64,000 nucleotides of DNA from Pinisolibacter aquiterrae (lineage in GTDB: Bacteria; Pseudomonadota; Alphaproteobacteria; Rhizobiales; Ancalomicrobiaceae). Every line of letters begins with the position of its first letter. The stretch's first letter is position 1. Below are positions 20,308 through 29,891 of the stretch, piece after piece. The stretch covers positions 1 to 64,000 of the forward strand of contig NZ_JAFNIH010000009.1 of assembly GCF_019160155.1 (NCBI RefSeq), in the 5' to 3' direction. The position numbers and the translations under genes were made by a program. The notes below the pieces were generated by a model. It had not been told where the DNA came from and did not search any database. It was given only the letters and a program-made list of their open reading frames with translations.

Positions 20308-21753
20308 ATGCGCGCGTTCGGTGCCGATGAAAGAGGCGGGGTCCCGCTTCGCCTCGAGGAGACGAAGATCTATCCGGCGACGGTCCACGGACCCTATCGA
20401 CGGCTGAAGTGGGTGCTGACGTTCGCGGCGCTCGCAGTCTACTATCTGGTGCCGTTCCTGCGTTTCGATCGGGGTCCGGGGCGTCCCGATCAGGCGGTTC
20501 TCTTCGACTTCGTCGGGCAACGCTTCTGGTTCTTCGGTCTCGAGATCTGGCCGCAGGAGGTCTATTACGTCACCGGACTGATGATCGTCGCGGCGCTCGC
20601 CCTGTTCCTGACGACGGCGCTGGTCGGCCGGGCGTGGTGCGGATACCTCTGCCCGCAGACCGTCTGGACCGATCTCTTTCGGCGCGTCGAGCGTGCCATC
20701 GAGGGCGAGCGACGCGAACAGATGCGCCGCGACGCGGGTCCGTGGACCTTCGATCGGCTCTTGCGCAAGGCCGCGACCCACGCCGCGTGGCTGGTGATCG
20801 CCATGGCCACGGGCGGCGCCTTCGTCTTCTGGTTCACCGACGCGCCGAAGCTCGTCGCCGCCTTCGCGCGCGGCGAGCCCCCGGCGGTCGCGCTCGTCTG
20901 GATCGGCATTCTGACCACCACGACCTACCTGCTGGCGGGGTTCTCGCGCGAACAGGTCTGCCTCTACATGTGCCCGTGGCCTCGCATTCAGGCCGCGCTC
21001 ACCGATGAATGGGCCCTCAACGTCACCTACCGCTGGGATCGCGGCGAGCCGCGGGGTCGGCTGAAGTCGGGCGAGCGGGTGCGCGCGGAGGGCGGCCGCG
21101 CGGGTGACTGCGTCGACTGTGGACGCTGCGTCGCGGTCTGTCCGACCGGCGTCGACATCCGCGACGGGCTCCAGATGGGCTGCATCCAGTGCGGCCTGTG
21201 CATCGACGCCTGCGACGAGGTCATGACACGGATCGGTCGGCCGACGCGGTTGATCGCCTACGACTCCGACGCGGCGCTCGAAGCGCGCGTTCGCGGCGAA
21301 ACTCCGGTCCATCGGTTCGTCAGACCGCGGACGGTGATGTACGCGGCGCTGATCGTCCTGGTTTCCGGCGTGCTGGTCTGGCGGCTCGCGACGCGGCCGG
21401 CGGAAATGCTGGCGGTGCTTCACGATCGCAATCCGATCGCTGTCGTCAACTCCGACGGCTCGATCCGCAACGCCTACACCCTGCGTCTGTCGAACATGGC
21501 GGCGGTGGAACGATCCTTCGAGATCTCGGTCTCGCCCTTGCCGAAGGGCGCGCGCATCGAGGCGGCGACGGCGACCCCGTCGCCGTCCGGCGGGCTCGTG
21601 GTCACGGTGCCGGCCGATTCGGGGCGCGACGTCCGCTTGCTGGTCACGGTGCCGGCCGACGGCGTCACCTCGCCGCGCATGTCGTTGTGGGTGACCGCCC
21701 GCAGCGCCGACGCGCGCGATCTCACGGTCGAGGACCATTTCGCGGTTCCCTGA
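20308..21753 (+). CDS. ccoG: Cytochrome c oxidase accessory protein CcoG (FixG/RdxA)
   Basis: CcoG is a membrane iron-sulfur/copper-reducing protein needed for assembly of cbb3-type oxidase. The 481-residue product has several transmembrane helices (three before about residue 190, one near 345), ALVGRAWCGYLCPQTVWTDLF and FSREQVCLYMCPWPRIQ, then two 4Fe-4S motifs CVDCGRCVAVCPTGVDIRDG and CIQCGLCIDACDEVM, and a periplasmic Ig-like FixG C-terminal domain. The start at 20308 has GGGGGAG upstream. Normally it follows ccoNOQP and precedes ccoHIS; here it stands alone between a phosphoesterase and a MocR regulator, so the oxidase operon must be elsewhere or absent. Confidence 0.93.
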   Translation: MRAFGADERGGVPLRLEETKIYPATVHGPYRRLKWVLTFAALAVYYLVPFLRFDRGPGRPDQAVLFDFVGQRFWFFGLEIWPQEVYYVTGLMIVAALALFLTTALVGRAWCGYLCPQTVWTDLFRRVERAIEGERREQMRRDAGPWTFDRLLRKAATHAAWLVIAMATGGAFVFWFTDAPKLVAAFARGEPPAVALVWIGILTTTTYLLAGFSREQVCLYMCPWPRIQAALTDEWALNVTYRWDRGEPRGRLKSGERVRAEGGRAGDCVDCGRCVAVCPTGVDIRDGLQMGCIQCGLCIDACDEVMTRIGRPTRLIAYDSDAALEARVRGETPVHRFVRPRTVMYAALIVLVSGVLVWRLATRPAEMLAVLHDRNPIAVVNSDGSIRNAYTLRLSNMAAVERSFEISVSPLPKGARIEAATATPSPSGGLVVTVPADSGRDVRLLVTVPADGVTSPRMSLWVTARSADARDLTVEDHFAVP

Positions 21754-21866
21754 GAGCCGCCGCCGCGCCCGCCGAGGGGGCTCGTACCAGTCTCATGAAA
21801 TTCCGACCCGTCGGCATCTCACGAGGTCACGGCCTGACCGGCCGACGCCCGTTCGGGTTTGCCTTC

Positions 21867-21903
21867 GCCTACGAAGTTTCGAAAAGGTCGAAGCTTCGTA
21901 GGC
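21867..21903. terminator. Long hairpin between convergent ccoG and mocR genes
   Basis: GCCTACGAAG (21867-21876) pairs perfectly with CTTCGTAGGC (21894-21903). Inside, TTCGA (21878-21882) pairs with TCGAA (21888-21892), with a T·G pair between the two helices, giving a near-continuous 16-bp stem with a 5-nt loop. No T run follows on either strand. Its place just past the mocR stop, between two converging genes, suggests a bidirectional transcript end; a palindromic repeat unit is the alternative. Confidence 0.5.
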
Positions 21904-21909
21904 TCGGTA

Positions 21910-23292
21910 TCAGACGATCGCGCGGCCCTCTTCGGGGGCGCGCGAGATCGTCCGGGCGATCAGCGTCAGGGCCTCCGCGAGACGGGCGCGATCGCCGACG
22001 CCGCCGAGCGCCAATCGCACGGCGTCGGTCGTCGGCCGTGCGACGGCGAAGGCGTCGGAGGCGACGATGCCGAGCCCCTCGCGGCGAACCGTCTGGATCA
22101 GCCGGTGGCGGTCCCAGTCGGCCGGCAGCGCCAACCACACGTGCAGGCCACTGGGATGACCGAGCGCTTGCGGCAGGACGCGGCGGGCGAGCGCCTGACG
22201 CTGTTCCGCCTCGGCCCGGACACGCTCGAGGATGTCACGCGCGAGACCGATGGTGATCCAATGGGTCGCGAGCGCCGTCATCAACGGCGCGGGCATCCGT
22301 GCCAACGCCGACAGGAGGGACAGCAACGGGTCGAGGTCCGCCGTCACGGGTGCGACCAGATAGGCCGTACGCAGACCCGGCGACAGTGTCTTCGAGAGTG
22401 AAGCGACGTACCACGTCCGCTCCGGCGCCCGCGCGGCGAGCGGCGCCGGTGCGCTCTTCAGAGCCAGCAGGGCGTAGGGGTCGTCCTCGACGATCGTGAG
22501 ATCGAGCCGGCGGGCGACGGAGACGATCGCCTCGCGTCGGGCCTCCGACATGGTCGCGGTGGTCGGATTGTGGATGGTCGGCGTGATCACCACCACCTTC
22601 GCCCCGGTGCGCTGCGCCTCCTCCGCGAGCGCCTCCGGCACCATCCCTTCGCCGTCGATGGCGACGGGTATGGTCTTCCGCTTCGTCTCGACGCTCGCCG
22701 CGATCAGGCCGGGATAGGTGAGCGCCTCGCAGAGAACCGAGCCGCCGTCGGGGACCAATCTGCAGAGGAGAGCGACGAGTGCCGTCTGAGCACCCGCGCA
22801 GACCACGATCCGGTCGGCGTCGACCTCCGGCCAGAGCGGCCGCAGCCAGATCGCTGCGGCGGCCCTCTCCGCCCGTGAGCCCGCGCCGGCGTGATAGGCC
22901 ATCAGCAGATTGGCGTCCGTACGTGTCAGGATTTCGCCGATGGCGTCGCGGATCGCGTCCCCCAGACGCATGCCGGTGGGCGGTGGCGGGATGTTCATAC
23001 CGAGATCGATCGGTGGACCGGCCGTCTCACGCCGGGGCGAAACGAACGACCCACGCCCCGTCACCGCTTCGAGAAGCCCGCGCCGCCGTGCCTCTCCATA
23101 GGCCCGGGTGACGGTGGTGAAGTCCACGCCGAGCACATCGGCGAGCCGTCGCTGGGGAGGCAGCCGATCGCCGGGGTGGAGCCGACCGACTTCGACCGCC
23201 TCCTCGATGAATTGGACGATCTGCAGATAGTAGGGCTCGGCACCCGGCACGAGCGGGCTCACCCAATCGATCAGCCCATCCCCGCGCGCCAT
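21910..23292 (-). CDS. MocR/PdxR-type regulator (GntR HTH fused to aminotransferase fold)
   Basis: A 460-residue fusion. Residues about 20-88 are a GntR winged helix (LPPQRRLADVLGVDFTTVTRAYGEARRRG in two pieces), and 100-455 are a fold-type I aminotransferase domain with the PLP lysine in SLSKTLSPGLR (Lys301), HNPTTATM and EDDPYALL. MocR proteins use PLP or amino-compound ligands to switch transcription and usually do not catalyse transamination. They often control a divergent or adjacent transporter or PLP gene. Here neither neighbour (ccoG, coaBC) is an obvious target, so the regulon is unclear. TGCATGCA at 23315-23322 lies 23 bases upstream of the start and could be an operator. Confidence 0.88.
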   Translation of the reverse strand: MARGDGLIDWVSPLVPGAEPYYLQIVQFIEEAVEVGRLHPGDRLPPQRRLADVLGVDFTTVTRAYGEARRRGLLEAVTGRGSFVSPRRETAGPPIDLGMNIPPPPTGMRLGDAIRDAIGEILTRTDANLLMAYHAGAGSRAERAAAAIWLRPLWPEVDADRIVVCAGAQTALVALLCRLVPDGGSVLCEALTYPGLIAASVETKRKTIPVAIDGEGMVPEALAEEAQRTGAKVVVITPTIHNPTTATMSEARREAIVSVARRLDLTIVEDDPYALLALKSAPAPLAARAPERTWYVASLSKTLSPGLRTAYLVAPVTADLDPLLSLLSALARMPAPLMTALATHWITIGLARDILERVRAEAEQRQALARRVLPQALGHPSGLHVWLALPADWDRHRLIQTVRREGLGIVASDAFAVARPTTDAVRLALGGVGDRARLAEALTLIARTISRAPEEGRAIV

Positions 23293-23454
23293 AGGAAGTC
23301 ACCCTCGACCGACATGCATGCATTTCCGGCATTGTCGGGCAGGTGGGAAGGGCGGTCAATGGACCGAGCGTCGCGGCATCGCGACCCTTCGCGATGAAAC
23401 CATTTCACGACGACAGGGATCGCGCGGTCGCATTCGGCGCAAAGCCTCCCCTCT

Positions 23455-24660
23455 TCACACCCTCTCCACCACCACCGCCACCAGCTTCTCCGCGACCTCG
23501 TCCTTGGCCATGTCCGGCCAGTCCGTCACGCCCGAGGCTTCGACGAGGCGGACGGTGTTGCGGTCGCCGCCCATGATGCCGGTCTCGGGGGAGACGTCGT
23601 TGGCGACGATCAGATCCGCGCCCTTCTTGGCGAGTTTCGCCTGCGCGTTGGCGAGCAGGTTCTCCGTCTCGGCGGCGAAGCCGATGACGAGTTTCGGGCG
23701 CAGCGTCGGGTGGCGGCCGACGGTCGCGAGGATGTCGGGGTTCTCGACGAAGGCGAGCGAGGGGGTGCCTTCCGGGCCCTTCTTGATCTTTTCCGAGGCC
23801 TCGGAGGCGACCCGCCAGTCGGCGACGGCGGCGGCCATCACCGCGACGTCGCAGGGCAGCGCGCCTTCGACCGCCGCCAGCATCTCGCGCGCGGTCTCGA
23901 CGCGGATCACCGTCACGCCTTCCGGATCGGCGAGGCCGACGGGGCCGGCGACCAGCGTCACCGTGGCGCCGGCACGCGCCAGTGCGGCGGCGATCGCGAA
24001 GCCCTGTTTGCCCGAGGAGCGGTTGGCGATGTAGCGGACCGGGTCGATCGGCTCGTGGGTCGGGCCGGCGGTGACGACGACGCGGCGGCCGGCGAGCGGG
24101 CGGCCTTCGCCCGCCGCCTCGAACTGCGCCTCGATCGCGGCGAGGATCTCCATCGGCTCGGCCATGCGGCCGGCGCCGAATTCGCCGCGCTCGGCCATGG
24201 CGCCGCTGTTGGGGCCGACGAAGCGGATGCCGTCGGCGACCAGACGGGCGACGTTGCGCCGCGTCGCCGGGTGGCCCCACATGCGCGGGTTCATCGCCGG
24301 GGCGGCCAGCACCGGCTTGTCGGTGGCGAGCAGGACGTTCGAGGCGAGGTCGTCGCAGAGGCCGTTCGCCATCTTGGCGAGGAGATCGGCGGTCGCGGGC
24401 GCCACCACGATCAGGTCGGCCTCGCGGGAGAGGCGGATGTGGCCGATCTCGTGCTCGGCGGTGAGATCGAAGAGGTCGGTATAGACGCGGTCCTCGGAGA
24501 GGGCGCCGACGGACAGGGGCGTCACGAACTGTTGCGCCGCCTTCGTCATCACCACGCGGACGTGGGCGCCGCGCTCGCGCAGGCGGCGGATCAGTTCGAG
24601 GCATTTGTAGGCGGCGATGCCGCCGGCGATGACGAGAAGAATGCGCTTCGACGCGAGCAT
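23455..24660 (-). CDS. coaBC: Bifunctional phosphopantothenoylcysteine decarboxylase/synthetase
   Basis: CoaBC condenses 4'-phosphopantothenate with cysteine and decarboxylates the product in CoA synthesis. The 401-residue protein has the flavodoxin-like CoaC half (ILLVIAGGIAAYKCLELIRR; PAMNPRMWGHPATRRN, 121-136) and the CoaB half (VVVTAGPTHEPIDPVRYIAN; DVAVMAAAVADWR; KLVIGFAAET; ADLIVANDV). Where E. coli has the CoaC catalytic cysteine (SQACGDIGPGRM) this protein reads GAMAERGEFGAGRM (153-166), with no cysteine. The ATG at 24660 matches the family start; an ATG at 24708 would add 16 residues. It diverges from trpF. Confidence 0.93.
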   Translation of the reverse strand: MLASKRILLVIAGGIAAYKCLELIRRLRERGAHVRVVMTKAAQQFVTPLSVGALSEDRVYTDLFDLTAEHEIGHIRLSREADLIVVAPATADLLAKMANGLCDDLASNVLLATDKPVLAAPAMNPRMWGHPATRRNVARLVADGIRFVGPNSGAMAERGEFGAGRMAEPMEILAAIEAQFEAAGEGRPLAGRRVVVTAGPTHEPIDPVRYIANRSSGKQGFAIAAALARAGATVTLVAGPVGLADPEGVTVIRVETAREMLAAVEGALPCDVAVMAAAVADWRVASEASEKIKKGPEGTPSLAFVENPDILATVGRHPTLRPKLVIGFAAETENLLANAQAKLAKKGADLIVANDVSPETGIMGGDRNTVRLVEASGVTDWPDMAKDEVAEKLVAVVVERV

Positions 24661-24838
24661 GGACCGTTTGTCCCCGAGGGAGGTGGCCGATGGTGCCTCG
24701 GCCTTCATGGGCGCGCACCCTAGCAGGGCGCGGGGGCGCTCGTCACGATCCGGTCGGGCGCCTCCGCCCATGGACTCGGAGGCCGTCGCGTGGCAGAGAT
24801 CCGCGGACTCCCGGGGCCCGTGCCCGCCAGAGGTGACG

Positions 24839-25515
24839 ATGACGCTCGAGGTGAAGATCTGCGGCCTGAAGACGATCGAGGCGCTCGACGCGGCGCTCGA
24901 GGCGGGCGCCGATCTCGTCGGTCTCGTCTTCTTCCCGAAGAGCCCGCGCAACGTCTCGCTCGACGAGGCGGTGGTGTTGGCGGAACGCGCGCGCGGCCGG
25001 GCGCGGGTCGTGGCGCTGGTCGTCGATGCCGACGATGCGGCGATCGCGTCGATCGCGGCGCGGGTTCGTCCCGATCTCTTCCAGTTGCATGGGCACGAGA
25101 GCCCGGAGCGGTCGGCGGCGATCCGCGCGGCGACGGGGGTGCCGGTCATGAAGGCGCTCGCGGTCGCCGAGCCGGAGGATCTCGAGGTCGTCGCCTCGTT
25201 CGTGCCGCATGTCGATCGCATCCTCTTCGACGCCAAGCCGCCGCGGCGACCGGACGCGCTGCCCGGCGGCAACGGGTTCTCCTTCGACTGGCGGCTCATC
25301 CGCGATCTCGACCCGGGTCGGCCGGTCATGCTATCGGGGGGCCTCACGCCGGAGACCGTGGCTGAAGCCCTGGCGATCACCGGCGTGTCGAGCGTCGACG
25401 TCTCGTCGGGCGTGGAGAGCGCCCCCGGCGTCAAGGATCCCGAGAGGATCCGCGCCTTCATCGCCCACGCGCGCGAGGCCGACCGGCTTCGCGAGAGAAC
25501 TCGAGGTTCCCGCCC

Positions 25516-25519
<4 letters not shown>
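24839..25519 (+). CDS. trpF: Phosphoribosylanthranilate isomerase
   Basis: TrpF catalyses the Amadori rearrangement of phosphoribosylanthranilate to CdRP in tryptophan synthesis. The 226-residue TIM barrel has the N-terminal [15 protein letters not shown] with the catalytic Cys, [25 protein letters not shown], a catalytic Asp in LFDAKPP, and the phosphate-binding [14 protein letters not shown] and [15 protein letters not shown]. Its stop overlaps the trpB GTG by three bases (GTGA), so the two are translationally coupled. A good AGAGGTGAC precedes the ATG at 24839. Confidence 0.96.
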
Positions 25520-26763
<1,244 letters not shown>

Positions 26764-26771
26764 GCGAAGCG

Positions 26772-27605
26772 ATGACCGAAACCCGCATCTCCCGCCGCTT
26801 CGCCGCCGTCGCCGCCCAGGGCCGTCCGGCGCTCGTCACCTTCGTGATGGCCGGCGACCCCGATTTCGACACCGCGCTCTCGATCGTCTCGGCGCTGCCG
26901 GCGGCCGGCGCCGACGTGATCGAGATCGGCATGCCCTTCTCCGATCCGATGGCCGACGGGCCGGCGATCCAGGCGGCGGGCCTGCGTGCGCTCCACGGTG
27001 GCCAGACGCTCGTCAAGACGATCGAACTGGTGCGCCGCTTCCGCGCGGCCGACGCCGAGACGCCGATCGTGCTGATGGGCTATTACAACCCGATCTACGT
27101 CTATGGACCCGAGCGGTTCCTGACGGACGCGAAGGCGGCCGGGGTCGATGGGCTGATCGTCGTGGACCTGCCGCCGGAGGCGGACGACGAGCTGTGCACG
27201 CCGGCCTTGGCGGCCGGTCTCAACTTCATCCGTCTGGCGACGCCGACCACCGACGACCATCGTCTGCCCAGAGTGCTCGCGAACACCTCCGGTTTCGTCT
27301 ATTACGTATCGATCACCGGGATCACCGGCGCGGCCAAGCCCGACGCCGCCCGGGTCGCGGAGGCCGTCGGCCGCATCAAGCGCCACACCAGCCTGCCGGT
27401 CGCGGTCGGCTTCGGGGTGCGCGACGCGGAGACGGCGCGCGAGATCGGCCGCAACGCCGACGGCGTCGTGGTGGGCTCGGCGATCGTCCAGGCGATCGCG
27501 GGAAGCCTCGTCGACGGCAAGGCGAGCCCGGCGACCGTCGCCGCGGTGACGACTCTGGTCGCCGATCTGGCGCGGGGCGTCGCCGCCGCCCGTGCCGCCG
27601 AGTGA
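26772..27605 (+). CDS. trpA: Tryptophan synthase alpha chain
   Basis: TrpA cleaves indole-3-glycerol phosphate to indole and glyceraldehyde-3-phosphate. The 277-residue TIM barrel has [19 protein letters not shown] with the catalytic Glu and Asp, [35 protein letters not shown] and the phosphate loop [10 protein letters not shown] and VVGSAIVQ. The ATG at 26772 was chosen; a GTG at 26760 overlapping the trpB stop would add four residues. accD follows, the usual order trpFBA-accD-folC for this group. Confidence 0.96.
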   Translation: MTETRISRRFAAVAAQGRPALVTFVMAGDPDFDTALSIVSALPAAGADVIEIGMPFSDPMADGPAIQAAGLRALHGGQTLVKTIELVRRFRAADAETPIVLMGYYNPIYVYGPERFLTDAKAAGVDGLIVVDLPPEADDELCTPALAAGLNFIRLATPTTDDHRLPRVLANTSGFVYYVSITGITGAAKPDAARVAEAVGRIKRHTSLPVAVGFGVRDAETAREIGRNADGVVVGSAIVQAIAGSLVDGKASPATVAAVTTLVADLARGVAAARAAE

Positions 27606-27656
27606 GTTTTCGGGTCGCGCGCCCCCTGGGGTCGCGACCGATCATGGAGAAGCCCT

Positions 27657-28556
<900 letters not shown>

Positions 28557-28573
28557 GGCGCTCCGGAGGTCCG

Positions 28574-29887
28574 ATGCCGTCGTCGCTCGACGCGCTGTTG
28601 GCGCGGCTCGCCAAGACCGTGCCGGCCGGTTGGGACCTCGGTCTCGACCGGATGCGACGGGTGCTCGCCCGGCTCGGGGATCCGCAACGGGCGATCCCGC
28701 CGGTGATCCACGTCGCCGGGACCAACGGCAAGGGCTCGACCACGGCCTTTCTGCGGGCGATGCTCGAGGCGTCGGGACGCCGGGTCCACGTCTATACCTC
28801 GCCGCATCTGGTGCGCTTCGCCGAACGGGTACGGGTCGCCGGCGCCATCGCCACCGACGCGGCGCTGGCGGAAGCGATCGCGCGGGCCGAGGCGGCCAAC
28901 GACGGCGAGCCGATCACCTTCTTCGAACTGGCGACCATCGCCGCCTTCCTGCTCTTCGCCGAGACCCCGGCCGACGTCACCCTGCTCGAGGTCGGGCTCG
29001 GCGGGCGGCTCGACGCGACCAACGTGGTCGAGAACCGTCTCGTCTCGGTGATCACGCCGATTTCGATGGATCACGAGGCCTTTCTCGGCGACACGCTCGA
29101 GAAGATCGCCGCCGAGAAGGCGGGGATCGTCGAGCGCGGCCGGCCGGTGGTGGCGAGCCCGCAGGAGGACGCCGTCGTCGCGGTGCTCGAGCGCGCGGCG
29201 GCACGGGCCGGGGTGCGGCTCGCGCTCGGCGGGCGAGAGTGGAGCGCGAGCGAGGACGGCGGACGTCTGATCTTCCAGAGCGAGCGCGGGCTGATCGATC
29301 TGCCGATGCCGCGTCTCCTCGGACCGCATCAGGTCGAGAACGCCGGCACGGCGATCGCGGCGCTGGAGGCGGCGGGGTTCGATCTCGACGCCGAGACGAT
29401 CGGGCGCGGGCTCACTTCGGTCGATTGGCCGGCGCGGATGCAGCCGCTGACGCGCGGGGCTCTGGTCGACCGCGCCCCGCCCGGCGCCGAGATCTGGCTC
29501 GACGGCGGCCACAATCCGGGGGCGGGGGTGAGGATCGCCGCGACGCTCGCGGCGCTCGGGCGCCGAGCCCCGCGACCGCTCCACCTGATCGCCGGTCTGC
29601 TCGAGACCAAGGATCCGTTCGGCTTCTTCGCGCCCTTCGCCGGGCTCGTCGACACGGTGACGACGGTGCCGATCACCGGCGGCGAGCATCCGGGCCGTGA
29701 TCCCGAGGCTCTGGCGGCGCTTCTACGCGACCGCCTCGGGCTGGCGGCGACGGCGGCGGGAAGCGTCGGCGGCGCGTTGGACGATCTGCGGGCGGGGGCG
29801 GACGCGACGCCGCAGCGCATTCTGATCGGCGGCTCGCTCTATCTCGCCGGCGAGGTGTTGCGCGAGAACGGCACGCCGCCGGTCTGA
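28574..29887 (+). CDS. folC: Folylpolyglutamate synthase / dihydrofolate synthase
   Basis: FolC adds glutamate to dihydropteroate and to folates. The 437-residue Mur-ligase-fold protein has the P-loop VAGTNGKGSTTAFLRAML, VYTSPHLVRFAERVRV, the ATP/Mg site EVGLGGRLDATNVV, the lysine-carbamate region EKAGIVERGRPVVAS, and WLDGGHNPGAG at the start of the C-terminal domain. It lies 17 bases after accD, its usual partner. The downstream PBP gene converges on it with only four bases between stops and no hairpin, so the transcripts probably overlap. Confidence 0.95.
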   Translation: MPSSLDALLARLAKTVPAGWDLGLDRMRRVLARLGDPQRAIPPVIHVAGTNGKGSTTAFLRAMLEASGRRVHVYTSPHLVRFAERVRVAGAIATDAALAEAIARAEAANDGEPITFFELATIAAFLLFAETPADVTLLEVGLGGRLDATNVVENRLVSVITPISMDHEAFLGDTLEKIAAEKAGIVERGRPVVASPQEDAVVAVLERAAARAGVRLALGGREWSASEDGGRLIFQSERGLIDLPMPRLLGPHQVENAGTAIAALEAAGFDLDAETIGRGLTSVDWPARMQPLTRGALVDRAPPGAEIWLDGGHNPGAGVRIAATLAALGRRAPRPLHLIAGLLETKDPFGFFAPFAGLVDTVTTVPITGGEHPGRDPEALAALLRDRLGLAATAAGSVGGALDDLRAGADATPQRILIGGSLYLAGEVLRENGTPPV

Positions 29888-29891
29888 TCCT

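Noticed and set aside
27644-27656. ATG start for accD
   Set aside because: The ATG at 27644 is out of frame with accD; the TTG at 27657 gives the conserved N-terminus at correct distance from GGAGAAG.
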